DNA from: Gymnopus androsaceus JB14
Lineage: Eukaryota > Basidiomycota > Agaricomycetes > Agaricales > Omphalotaceae
NCBI GenBank assembly: GCA_009733575.1
Contig: ML769514.1
Span: forward strand, 62,001-126,000
Direction: 5' to 3'
DNA: 64,000 nt
A program made the position numbers and the translations under genes. Positions 11,581-21,586 of the stretch are shown piece after piece (positions within the stretch are counted from its first letter, which is position 1; every line of letters starts with the position of its first letter). The notes under the pieces were generated by a model. That model saw only the letters and a list, made by a program, of their open reading frames with translations. It was not told the origin of the DNA and searched no databases.

Positions 11581-12289
11581 TGAGGGAAAGCGTTGGAAAA
11601 AAATGTGTGTGAGAAGTACTGAAATAAAACCAGGGAAAAAACGGCAATGCCCTTGATTGATACATTCACACACACATTGCGTTCTTTTATCACTTTTTCT
11701 ATTGAAGAGGCGATTCGGTCGGAATACGTGCGGGACCAAAAACAGCCTAAGCCGGTATCCAGCCGGTAAAGGATAGCGAAGTTGCTCCTATCGGTAATTA
11801 AATAAGATTCCGATCGTGGTTCCAGATGCGCAAGCTTTTCTTAGAGTCCAGCTGACATTGCGAGAGTGCGTGGGTCCTTCTCAGGCTGAGAACTCAAGAG
11901 TCAGGCTGTGCCTATGCATGGGTTTGATTTTTGATCTGTACACCACCAGATGGGCCGTGGCTGGCTAACACCCGATCGCCCTATCTACAGAAGATGGCAT
12001 TGATATGGGATCAGGCTGTTGACTGTTTGCCAGAAATAATATCAAATGGCACAAGTCTTACTGCATGCAGAAACCTATCAGTTTTGCCAACAAACAGAAA
12101 ACTTAAACAGCCAAAATGTGCCAAAAACAGAAGTTTCTGGACTTATGGAAAAGAATACAAAAGTTTGTTGAGCATTTAAAGTAGCTGGAGGAGATAACAG
12201 TCATGAGATTTGTATATAGCATTACCCTATCTATTTTAACTTAATCCTTGTTCAGTTTTTTCTCTTGCATCAGCAAAAATGGGTTAAAC
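11581..12289. other. Upstream flank of the acyl-CoA oxidase gene; no gene seen
   Basis: The first 200-300 bases should hold the promoter of the minus-strand oxidase gene, but I see no diagnostic element. A short plus-strand frame at 11931-12179 lacks family resemblance and I do not call it. From 12240 onward the DNA merges into repeats. Confidence 0.5.
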
Positions 12290-12434
12290 CTGCAATAAAC
12301 TTGGGAACCTAGGCTAACCTGGTTACCCTGGTCACCCTGGTCACCTTGGGTCTTCCAGGCCACCCCAGGCTACCCCAGGCTACCTTAGGCTACCTCAGGT
12401 TACCTCAGGCTTCTCAGGCTAACTCAGGTTTGCT
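12290..12434. repeat. 10-bp minisatellite, ACCYCAGGCT units
   Basis: About ten degenerate tandem units of ten bases (ACCCCAGGCT, ACCTTAGGCT, ACCTCAGGTT) run through this stretch. Related CCTAGG/CTCAGG units recur at about 12830-13110 and 13380-13500. The array ends in GGTTTGCT, the left target duplication of the adjacent hAT MITE. Confidence 0.7.
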
Positions 12435-13348
12435 TAGGGTTTCAAAGTACAATTTATTAAACTGCAAATAAATCATAAATTGTATTGTATTGTACTGCAA
12501 AATGTATCACTGAAGCTTGTACTGATACATAGTTTAAATCAGTACAGGTCTATAGTTTATTCAAAATGTGAAAATTGCTTAAACTGCTTTGAATCAGTTT
12601 AAATCAGTACACATTTACAGCAGGTTATACCGGTGCAAGTGTTGCATTACACCTACTAAACAAGCTTACAGTGTCATTTATTACTCCAATCTTGATCAAG
12701 ATGTACTTTCAATAGTTTATGAGAACTTCCTATAACATGGATGTTGTAAAACATTATATATCTAGTAGCAAATAGTATATAAATGATCAGTTCCATCAGG
12801 AAAAATGGTCTGGGCCAAGGATAGCCTAGGTAACCTAAGCCTCCTAGGTTACAGGGGCTGGACTTGGGATGGCCTAGGCAGCCTAGGCCTCCTAGGTTAC
12901 CTAGGACTATCTCAGGCTGCCTGAGGTTTCCCCAGGTTTCCTCAGGTTTCCTCAGGTTTTCTCAGGTTTCTCAGGTTTTCTCAGGTTTTCTCAGGTGACT
13001 CAGGTTGTCAAAAGTCTACCCCCTAATTCCTAGGTCATCCTAAAGGAACCTAGGCAACCTAGGTGGCCTAGGTGGCCTAGGTGTCTTTGAGTTACCTTGA
13101 GGTTAACTTCAGGCCATCCAAGGCCCAAACAGTTTTTCCTGATGTCATGTCAGTTTATACTGACATAAACCAATTTGAATCTGAACTGATTTAAATTCAT
13201 AAATTGTATTGTATTGCACTGGTTGTATCAGTACAATCAGTACAAGTACACACTTTAACCAGTTCTCAATAAATCTTGTACCAGTACAATTCATAATTTA
13301 TTGGATTTGGACCAAATAAATTGCATTGCATTGTACTTTGAAACTCTA
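12435..13348. mobile_element. hAT-type MITE, copy 1, with 8-bp TSD
   Basis: The element begins TAGGGTTTCAAAGTACAAT and ends in the inverted form ATTGTACTTTGAAACTCTA. Perfect 8-bp duplications GGTTTGCT flank it at 12427-12434 and 13349-13356. TAGGG-type ends with an 8-bp duplication are hAT hallmarks. It lacks coding capacity. A second copy of the same family lies at 30951-31523 (573 bp), and the two align at both ends and through most of the interior. Copy 1 is longer because another element (12797-13141) is nested inside it. Confidence 0.85.
12797..13141. mobile_element. Nested 345-bp element carrying CCTAGG minisatellite
   Basis: This block is absent from the related MITE at 30951-31523. 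It starts CAGGAAAAATGGTCTGGG and ends with an inverted version (CCCAAACAGTTTTTCCTG), so it has imperfect inverted repeats of about 28 bp. The interior is almost wholly 10-bp units based on CCTAGG (for example AGGTGGCCT) and TTTCCTCAGG. A clean target duplication was not found. The insertion is clear from comparison of the two MITE copies; its family is unknown. Confidence 0.65.
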
Positions 13349-13522
13349 GGTTTGCTCAGGTTTACTCAGGTTGCCTCAAATTCCCAAGGTTTATCCCTAA
13401 ATCCTAGGCAACCTAGGTGACCTTAAAGAAACTGAGGCAGTCTAGGCAGCCTAGGAGACCTAGGAGACCTAGGTACCATTAGGTTCCCTTAAGTCTCTTT
13501 AGGTCATTGTGGGTCAACCCTG
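13349..13522. repeat. CCTAGG-type minisatellite, right part
   Basis: Ten-base units such as AGACCTAGG and CAGCCTAGG continue the array that the hAT MITE interrupted. The stretch ends GGGTCAACCCTG, next to the Copia LTR. Confidence 0.6.
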
Positions 13523-13819
13523 ATAGGTAAATAGCTCAGTTGGGCACGTTGTCGTGGTTCAACTGTATTACTGTACCTGTTAGGTAAATAGCTAGAAGTG
13601 ATATGAGTAACGGGTACAGTAGTGAATAAAAGTAAAGCTCACCTCAGTTGGGCAAGTTGTTGTGGTTCAACTGAGGGAGTCGGAAGTCGCTATGCTAGGT
13701 ATATAAGTCGATCATTAGATCGGTGTAGGTAATTGGAAATGTAGCAGCCAGGTAAATAAGTAATTTTCCATAACGAGAAGTGTCAAAGCGTACTGTACCA
13801 GGCGGAGTACAGTCCAACA
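13523..13819 (-). repeat. Putative Copia LTR (3' LTR of minus-strand element)
   Basis: Read on the minus strand, the sequence begins TGTTGGACTGTACTCC directly after a purine tract (GTAGGGGGGG) that follows the Copia stop codon, as expected for a polypurine tract and 3' LTR start. The far end is placed near 13523 because homology gives way to minisatellite there; this border is uncertain. A duplicated phrase (GTTGAACCAC, then AACTTGCCCAACTGAG or ACGTGCCCAACTGAG) occurs inside. No matching 5' LTR is in the window. Confidence 0.6.
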
Positions 13820-13825
13820 CCCCCC

Positions 13826-15460
13826 CTACTCCACACAGTCCAGTCCCAATAGTCTCACCAGTTTTGAGTGCGTAGGTCCTGCCAGTGGTTTCATGAACAA
13901 GTCACCAAGGTTGTCTGCTGTTTGGACTGCTTTCACCTTAATATCCCCATTGGTAACCTTCTCTTGGATGTGGTGGTGATGGACGTCAATGTGTTTAATG
14001 AGCATGTGTTGCTTTGCGTTCTGTGTAAGGCTATTGGCACCTTTGTTGTTGCCAAGAAGTTCCACTGGCCCTTCCTGATCCAAGTCCACCTTGGATAGGA
14101 ACAATGCCATCCACACCGCCTGTTGGCTTGCCCTTGCTAACAAGACATATTCAGCCTCCACTGTCAACATTGCCACTGTTGCTTGTCTTTTTGAACTCCA
14201 CAATACTGGTGCTCCTGCCATTAGGAAAACATAGCCAGATGTTGAACGTTGCGTATCCAGACATCCTGCGTAGTCGGAATCTATGTGTCCGGAAGGCATC
14301 AGTCCCTTTCCCAGATTCGAATCCCCAATCTTTGGTTTCTTGTACATTATTGTGTAGTGAAGTGTCCACTTGATATATCCTGCTAGCCACTCAACACATT
14401 CCCAGTGATATCTTCCTGGGTTAAGTTGGTAGCGTGCCAGCAGGTTCAAGGCGAAGCAGATATCCAGACGTGTGCAGCCAGATCCCCACATTACGGATCC
14501 GACCACTGGTGGATATGGTTTATCTGACATGTAGATCCTTTCATCCTCTGGTAACGGGTTTGGGGAGTCTTTGATTTTGAGTCCAGGTGGAAGCGGGGTT
14601 TGCCTTGGTCTAACGTACTGGAGCCCGAAGTGCTCTAACATCTGTTTGAAGTAAACCTTCCATGAGATCATGATGGCTCCAGTTTCCGCGTCCTGCTGAA
14701 TGGTCATTCCCAGCAAAATGTTTGACTTTACCTCTCTTGCTTCCCACCATTTGCTCAAGTCCTCTACCGCTTCTGTCTTCCCCTCCTGTGTGGTTGAGCC
14801 TCCGCAAGCGTCATTGCCGTAGGTGCTCATGATAGTGTACTTGCTCCCTCTATGCCTGTATCGAATGCATTGGTCTGCCCTCAAGGTGACATATCCATCT
14901 TCCTTGTAACCCGCTGCCAGTGTGGCTTGCCAGTTGTGGCTGCCCTGCTTGGTGCCATATATCGACCTCTTCAACTTGCACACAAGGTGTTCTTGGTCAG
15001 GTTTGACAAAGCCCTCCAGTTGCTTCATATATATGTTGTGAGTTATTGGACTATTCAGGAAAGTGCCCTTGAAGTCAACTTGGAATAGTTGTAGTCTGAG
15101 GACCATGATTATAGCAAGTATTAGTTGGAGAGATTCCATACGTGCCGCTGCTCTGTAAGTCTGGTCGTAGTCGACACCGTAAAAATGCATAAAGCCCTGT
15201 GCCATGTATCTAGCATTCCGTCGGATAACCTCTCTGTTCGGTCCCTACTTTATGGCATATGTCCACCTTCCTCCCATAAGGTTAGCTCCTGGCAGCAGTT
15301 CCACCAGTTCCCAGACCCCCTTTTCCATTAACAAGTCGTATTCGGCCTGCATTGGTGCGGACCAGAGGTCTGGCCTTTGGATTGCCTGTTTGTAGGATTG
15401 GGGGACCCAGAATTTGGAGTTGGTAGATGTGAATGCCCGCGGATTCTGCACTATGAGCAC
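13826..15460 (-). pseudogene. 5'-truncated Copia pol (RT and RNase H)
   Basis: Minus-strand pol begins within the RT (KFWVPQSYKQAIQRPD near 15410, TYAIK near 15250), then a stop and frame break, then 459 residues to the stop. Seen in order: YDQTYRAAARMESL, FQVDFKGTFLNSPI, SIYGTKQGSHNW. The catalytic YVDD site reads YGNDACG, so it is disabled. RNase H follows: SGHIDSDYAGCLDTQRSTSGY, SSKRQATVAMLTVEAEY, and IDVHHHHIQEKVTNG before the end LLGLDCVE. Everything 5' of about 15460 is missing where the hAT-ended element begins. It is a separate lineage from the Copia copy at 1095-4241. Confidence 0.88.
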
Positions 15461-15465
15461 TAGAG

Positions 15466-16630
15466 TAGAGATGGGCACGAATAGAGAATATTTGCAAATA
15501 TTCACAGATATTTAGTATTCGTTATTCGTGAATAGAGTAATTTTTTTGATGAATACATTCGTGACACGAATGTTTACTCGAGTGGAAATATCTGTTTCAG
15601 AACCACAAATATTCGTGGTCATTTAATCGCGAATATTCACGGATACTTGTAGGTAGCTAATATTTGACTTGGGCATAGAAATAACAACTTAAAATTACTT
15701 ATAAGTTCACTATTAGTACTCAATATGTATCAATATGTATCAAAATGGCTACAATACATATATACAATTTTGGCATGTCCGGGAATTGAACTCAGCTGGT
15801 TAGCTATCGTCGGAAGGCCTGACCTTAATCCAGAGTCGGTGCCGACAACTACTTACAACCACTAAGCCATATGGATTTTGTTACATTTACCTAACCATAC
15901 ATGCATATACCTATCCAAACAATGTTCCGAAACTTATACTAAGTTTATTTATCCATAAATGTACTCAAACAGCTAAGTACATAAGTCAATTATAATTTTT
16001 TTTGAATATAATTTTTTCAATGAATCCTGGCTACCCAAGAAAGGTAACCGGAATTTTTGCTGGCCAAAATTCCGGTTACTTTTCCGAGTAGCGAGTATAT
16101 TCGAGTATTTGTCCCGAAATACTTGTACATCAGGAAAAGGGGGGAAAAACTTTCAGGCACTTTTGCCAGTTGTACAAGCTTGCACAACCCCAAAAAGTCC
16201 GAAAGTCCGCAACCAAGCAAGTCAACCCGTTTTTTCCGCAACTGTCGGATTTTCCCATATGCACTCACATCTTTTCCTGCATAAAACACTTATTCTTTCA
16301 TACATATCAGTTGCTCGCTTTCAATGAAGAAGACAAATAACGCTTATACTGATATTTATTATTTACTTGTACAATTTGTTTAGAATGAGCCATAATTGTT
16401 ATCAAAATTTTACTTGCGAGCTTGCATGCAAGTAGAAAAGCCTCCGCAAGCGCCGAAAGCTCGCAAGTTTTTTCCCCCATTTGCTGATGTATTCGTGTAA
16501 ATTTGTTACTCGAGTGTTTATAACTGAAGATACTCGAGTATTTATTCGAGTATAAATAGTTGATTTTGTAAGTAAGTATTCGTGACACGAATGACAAATA
16601 TACTTGAGTACATATTCGTGCCCACCTCTA
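15466..16630. mobile_element. 1165-bp hAT-ended non-autonomous element
   Basis: The ends are TAGAGATGGGCACGAATA on the left and the reverse complement of TAGAGGTGGGCACGAATA on the right, typical hAT-like termini. TTCGTGACACGAAT palindromes recur close to both ends (15545-15575 and 16580-16595). It encodes no transposase. I could not find an 8-bp duplication: Copia sequence lies on the left only, so one junction may have been rearranged. A tRNA-like sequence sits inside. Confidence 0.7.
15772..15876 (-). repeat. tRNA-like (Pol III box A/box B) sequence
   Basis: On the minus strand TGGCTTAGTGGTT fits box A and GAGTTCAATTCCCGG fits box B and the T-arm, about 75 bases apart. The acceptor ends do not pair well, so it is not a functional tRNA. 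It is more likely a tRNA-derived SINE head or a decayed tRNA gene captured by the surrounding element. Confidence 0.4.
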
Positions 16631-17655
16631 TGCTACACAGCCAGCTCGTTGTTTAAGTTTGAGTTAACCTCGGAGGTATTTCGCCTGGAATTAAAACAAA
16701 ATGGACCGATTTTTAAAAAGTAGCCGCTGATGAATTGCTCAAGTTCCATAAATTCAACCCAAACAACACCAGAGCGCTCCCCGGGTTAGGCTGCCGTTGG
16801 TTTTGGAGTTCATTTATGTCTTGAACAATAATCATGCCTCTCTTATTGCAATATGGTCATCCCCGTTCTCATCCCAATTGGGCTTCCTTTTGTTGCTTGC
16901 AGAAATGGAAATATCTGTTTGATCTTTCATATAATGCATACAAATAATGGCTACTTCGGTCTACTACTACTATCTGATGTACCCGCAGAGCCTAAATGCC
17001 AGCAATGTGCGCGAGAGAAGATTCCATGTTCTTGCTCGAAGACAGTATATCTGAGCAGTTTAAGTTAGCAAAGCCATGCACAATTGAAAGCCACATACAA
17101 CAAAACAAGAACCATCTCGTAGCATTGCCTTGCTGCCTCTATCACCTCATTGAATACAATCAACCAACTCAACTTGGTTTTGATGTTCCTGAAGCTGAAG
17201 ATCTTGACCAAGAGCATTGAACTTGAGCAGATGATTGACCAAGCGTAGAGTTTTTGAAGACTTGAACCATGATTGAAGTGCAGAATGCTTGCGAGATGTT
17301 GAAGTGACAGGCAGGCTTGGATGTCCACAGGATCTTGCTGAATATAGCGAATCTTGCTTGCGGTCATTGAGTTTGGAGGCACTGTAAGAGTCTTAAAGTT
17401 TTCAGAAGCCTGCAAACTTGGAATGGTTGAGGTTGTTGACCGTTGAAGAAAAGGCAAACGTGAATCATGTGACGAGCTGTGTCACGCATTCTGCGATCCC
17501 TTGTCTCGCGCCTCAGCTCAACAACACACAATTTGTTGAGAAAGAAATAGATGAAGAACATATTCAAAGAGGTACATGTAAATGATTATACAGAATATAC
17601 GAGCAACAGCAGAATAAAAGTCTAAGCTTGAATCAGCGATAGAGTTGTACTACAG
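16631..17655. other. Unassigned region between hAT-ended element and Plavaka locus
   Basis: No confident gene. A plus-strand stretch at 16978-17040 reads EPKCQQCAREKIPC, a Cys-rich phrase like those in some agaric repeat-associated proteins, but the frame breaks at once. A 130-residue minus-strand frame (17065-17457) has no recognisable features. The region may hold the left end of the Plavaka element; I found no inverted repeat matching the other side. Confidence 0.4.
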
Positions 17656-19343
17656 TCAAACACCGAATAAGGCAGATCCCTGGGCTCCAGGGACAAAAGC
17701 CTGAGCGCCGAAAGCACCAGCGTTGTTACCCAGCATGTCCTGATTATTCGGAAAGATGCCACCAGGTCCCTGATAGTTCATGAAGGTTGATGAGCTGACG
17801 CTGCTTTGAATATCAGTGTCAGTGTCCTCAGCTCGGAAAGTTGCATAGTCCCATGCCAAAGTCTCCTCCACGTAGCTAGATTAAAACTCGTCAGGTTACT
17901 CTGAGCGATAATGAGGAGCATACGACGCACTCCTTCCACTTTTCACCAGCAAGATCGGTGCCCCGAGTCTCAATCTCCTTTGCAAAAAATATATCGACAC
18001 GGCCCCAGAAGTGTTTAGAGGCTGCAATGCGACCTCCTCCACCTCCAGTCTTGCGCTTCTTCTGACGAGGAGCATCCTCAGTGTCAATCCCTTCTTCAGA
18101 ATCGTCCTCTTTGGTGGACAGGTAAGCCTTGTTGTCATAGGCAAGACGACGCTAACAGCAATAGGGATTATCAGTGTCCAAAAGAGAGCAGCATGGAAAA
18201 GACATACCAGGATTGAATTATGAATGGTGAGCATTGCATCATCCTTCTCGCCAGGTCCACCTCGTTTGTACTTAAGGCCTGCATCGAATGTGAAATCCTT
18301 CAAGGTCTTCATGTCAGAACCAACAATACTATCACGAAGCTATACCAAACCGTGAGCCCATACAGCATGAGGAAATGATTCAAGACAATACCCACATCCT
18401 GACGCAAAGCATTTCGTACACTAGATGCAATCTTCTTGGCCACAGATAGGAGACGCTTTTCACGGCCAGGAAGGTCGAAGACATTGACCATTCTGAGCAC
18501 AGTCTTCTCGTGGCAAAGGTGAGCCTATTATAGATCAAGCATGCAATCCATAGAAAAACAAGAGAACATACCATAACATCGACAAAAAGGAGACAGAAGT
18601 TGGTGCGATCCTTACGGTACATCAAGTCTTGACAGATGCATCGAATGGTGGTCTAACGAGCAAAGAAGTGAGCTAAATGGGAGAAAATTATGCAGTAAAA
18701 TAACATACCCTTTGCTCCGTTGTGACATCCCAAGTATCCTCCAAGCGAATCGTTAGATCTTGGAACATTTCTTGCATGTCGCCATTGCCTTGAGCCCTGG
18801 CATCATCACGCCGAATTATCTCTTCCTGGAATGTGTAAGTTGAAGCCAGAGTGTAAAGACGCGTCGCCATATCGGTTTTTGTCAAGGGAGGATCATTAGA
18901 CCCAATCTAAAAGGAATGTGTCAGGAATTGAGCAAGAGAAACATGAAAGAGTCACTGACTCAAACGAATGCATGGAGATTTGCATGATGAAGTGCATTGA
19001 GTCTGAAGTCGTTGGCCAGTTGGTCAACGGTGATGGCATCAATGACCAAAGTGAGGTCAGAGGAACAAGGACTATGAGGCAGAGAAGTTTGGCCAAAACC
19101 ATTAAGTGTTGATTGGGAGCCAGTGGTAGAAGCAGGAGTAGCCATGGCGGGATTGGCAGAAGACTGACTCGGAGTAGGACTGGGCATAAAGCCTGGAGAT
19201 GAAAAGTTCGAGCCAGCGGTAGAACCTGGAATAGATATGGAATTATTGGCAGGGGACTGATTTGGAGTAGGACCAGGCATGAAGCCTGGAGCGGAAAAGT
19301 TGGGCAAAAAGCTGGGAGAAAAGTTGGCAGATAAGTTTGACAT
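17656..19343 (-). CDS. Conserved hypothetical protein, Plavaka-locus companion
   Basis: Predicted exons: 19343-18966, 18906-18709, 18652-18572, 18524-18396, 18339-18208, about 18155-17916 and 17875-17656. All joins keep frame and there is no internal stop. The first 90 residues are Pro/Ser/Asn-rich and repetitive (SPGFMPSPTPSQ, APGFMPGPTPNQ). The globular part holds IRCICQDLMYRKDRTNF, LCHEKTVLRMVNVFDLPGRE, LSVAKKIASSVRNALRQD and GLKYKRGGPGEKDDAML. A Lys/Gly basic patch (RQKKRKTGGGGGR) follows and could be a nuclear signal. I do not recognise a named domain. It starts 176 bp from the divergent gene at 19520. The conserved-looking core and its place beside the transposase suggest a passenger or partner of the Plavaka element; that is inference. 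Confidence 0.65.
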
Positions 19344-19519
19344 GATTGTGCTGGGTGTAAGACGGCGGAGGCTCTCTCATTTTATACCTGCTTATCACGA
19401 GATTGTAAAGCTCCAAACGATTGGACGACGCGACTGCACGAGCGCATCAACAATGTGCGGGGTATAAAAGGACGGGTTTGTTTGTTATTGCTTGTCACCC
19501 GCCAAATTTTCCCGCCATC
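19344..19519. promoter_or_regulatory. Shared divergent promoter region
   Basis: These 176 bases separate the start codons of two divergent genes. A TATAAAA-like box (GGTATAAAAGG) lies at about 19460-19470, some 50 bases before the plus-strand ATG, and TTTTATACC at about 19380-19389 faces the minus-strand gene. The two matching TATA-type boxes fit divergent core promoters. Confidence 0.5.
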
Positions 19520-20113
19520 ATGGCATCACCTTCGCGTATCCAGAACTCTTCGACGCGTTTCTCGTAAGTGTTGTCAATCTGACGCGTCAATAGTATCACT
19601 GATAGAGCTATACTAGCCCTATCTGGTCCAAAGGGCTTGCTCGTCCTCTCAATCCAATCAAGCGCTTGGAAAAACAGTAAGTCCCCCTATCACGGATCCA
19701 TTGAATCACTTACAATGGTGTATTGCAGCATTGAAGAGAGCCCATTCGACAACAACAATGGCCCAAGAGTGCAATCTACTCCGAAGAAAACCACTCCCTT
19801 GACTAAGGACTCTGGCTATGAAGATCTTCGTCTTCCGAAATTCTGCTGCGAGCTAGTGACACCTCCCGAACGTGAACTTCTTGTTCATTTCCGAAGCATA
19901 GTTGAGGGCCACACTGTGGCATTGCAATCAGAGTTGAAGGCGTATCGTTCAGACTTGTGGAGTGTTAGGTCGGAAAATAGGGCCCAGCAACAATATATCC
20001 ATATTCTTATCGATACACTCACCAAGAATGGTCTGGATATTCCAGAGCGTCCAGAGGGGCCAGAGGATTACTTTGAGTACTTGTATAGGGAAGGTGCCAA
20101 AGTAATGTTTTGA
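19520..20113 (+). CDS. Small coiled-coil protein, Plavaka-locus companion
   Basis: Three exons are predicted: 19520-19563, about 19616-19675 and 19730-20113. They give MASPSRIQNSSTRF, then a Pro/Lys-rich stretch, then ESPFDNNNGPRVQSTPKK and the main body. The body has VTPPERELLVHFRSIVEG followed by a heptad-like helix (ALQSELKAYRSDLWSVRSEN) and the end PEDYFEYLYREGAKVMF. It could bind a partner through the coiled coil. No named domain is recognised. It is divergent from the gene at 17656-19343 and convergent with the one at 20580-21134. The frame is fully open. Confidence 0.6.
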
Positions 20114-20579
20114 CTGCTTCACTTCTATTGACAAATGTATACATATTTTTATCTCGAAACATGAATTAGGGTGTGCTCTGGTGCGCAAATTAGTACCACA
20201 AAAGCTGCATCTCAGTCTTCATCCCCAGATTGACAAGCAAGGATTGACAAGCAAGTGACAGCCTTGGTTATCTCAACGCCCTCGAGACCCAGAGCAAAGC
20301 TAACTGCGAAGCGCCTCCAACGGCAACGACCGCGACAAAAGATCTAGGTCGGATGCAATATGAGATAAAGACAGCAGTAGCGACAAAAGATCCAGGTCGC
20401 ACGAGCTTCATGGTCAATGGATAGATCGTCAATGGTTGTGACTGTACACTCTAGAGCAAACTTTGCGCCAGCAATCAAGGTGGATGTGTTTGGCACATTC
20501 TGAGCTACAGAAATAGAAATGGAATTGGGATTGTAATGTAAAATCCTTTATACAACGTGTTTGGGCCACAAAATGTAGC
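20114..20579. other. Intergenic, convergent 3' flanks
   Basis: No reading frame with features. The phrase GACAAAAGATC(C/T)AGGTCG occurs twice (about 20333-20350 and 20380-20398), a short direct repeat. Probably 3' untranslated DNA of the two converging genes. Confidence 0.4.
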
Positions 20580-21134
20580 CTACTGAGCGGAAAAGGCTCG
20601 CAGTTGTTCCAACTCCATGTGCAACCGTTTTGTCTTTGCACGCTCCGCAGCCAGCTCCTCCTCAAGCCTCCGGACAGCTCCTCTGAGCCAATGGTTGTTT
20701 TGGTAAGCCATAGGTACCACTTCATGTATAGGTGCTGAGCGACGAAGAAGCTTCAAGCGCGAGAGTGGCCATTCAGCTTCTTCACCAGTGAGTTTCCAGT
20801 CCGGCTTTGAGTGTGATACTGAGAGATCCGTCAATCAGAGTTTCTGACATTATAGACGTGTTACGTGCCTTTGCTCCCTAGCTTTGAGTCCTCCATCACC
20901 AACGTTGTGTCTGAATCCAAATCCATATCAGCTTCCTGAGGAGTTTGGTTATCTTCGGACTCGTGCTCAGTTGCGGAGTCGTTGCCCAGCTCTTGTTCAC
21001 GCTCGACAGAACTTGGGACAGAGCCTTCAGATCTGTGAAGACAGTTGATCAGAATATTTAAGCAAAGATATAGAGATTCAAACATACCTCATGGAAATAA
21101 GTCCAAGATGCGAAAGCGGGAGAAACAATGACAT
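20580..21134 (-). CDS. Small acidic coiled-coil protein, Plavaka-locus companion
   Basis: Predicted start at 21134 (MSLFLPLSHLGLISMR). An intron follows, then an acidic stretch rich in Glu/Asp/Ser (ATEHESEDNQTPQEADMDLD). After a second intron comes PDWKLTGEEAEWPLSRLKLLRR and a C-terminal helix, AVRRLEEELAAERAKTKRLH, which has clear coiled-coil heptads. The second intron needs a GC donor (AAAG/GCACGT) to keep frame, so the model is uncertain there. It lies just downstream of the Plavaka transposase on the same strand. Function unknown; with its neighbour at 19520 it forms a pair of small coiled-coil proteins. Confidence 0.5.
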
Positions 21135-21586
21135 GCCCAGACAAACCAGCCTTTTATCCTGTCTCGATGCGATCGAGTGATGACCTCGTTTATTCCTGTT
21201 CAACAAGCACAACGCATCGTGACAAACATGAGCACATATACACGTTCTAAGAAAAGGGGTTGACTCAGTCAGCGCCGGACGCTGGAAGAGATAGTTTGGC
21301 TGGCCACGTGGATGGTGCGGTTAAAGATGATTGAATTGCCTTGAGCTTATTCTTGGCGCCGGAAGTGGTAAATGTCCAGCGAGATGACTTTGAGGAGAGC
21401 GGTAGACTGAGCCGACAGGAAAGTCAATTGATGTGCAAATGAACAACAGACAACTCGCATGGTAATGGTCAAGAGCAAAGATGAGTGCATCCAAATTTGC
21501 TGACATAAGAATTAAAAAATCGACTTGAGTCTGTGCAAACTTGCATTACAAGCAATAGCATATACTATACAGGAAATGAAGCGCTA
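21135..21586. other. Intergenic between Plavaka transposase and acidic gene
   Basis: It should contain the promoter of the minus-strand gene at 20580-21134 and the 3' end of the transposase transcript. The short minus-strand frame at 21321-21506 shows no features and is not called. Confidence 0.4.

Noticed and set aside
11931..12179. 82-residue frame (MICTPPDGPWLANTRS...)
   Set aside because: No family features, no intron signals, and position between repeats.
12240..13520. Whole 1.3-kb region as one satellite array
   Set aside because: The perfect 8-bp TSD at 12427 and 13349 shows that a MITE interrupts the array.
13620..13825. Second Copia LTR or host promoter
   Set aside because: The stretch is one LTR next to a purine tract; internal similarity is a short duplicated phrase, not two LTRs.
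16978..17050. Cys-rich phrase CQQCAREKIPC like a fungal zinc cluster
   Set aside because: Only one half of a Zn2Cys6 pattern, frame breaks at once, no continuing protein.
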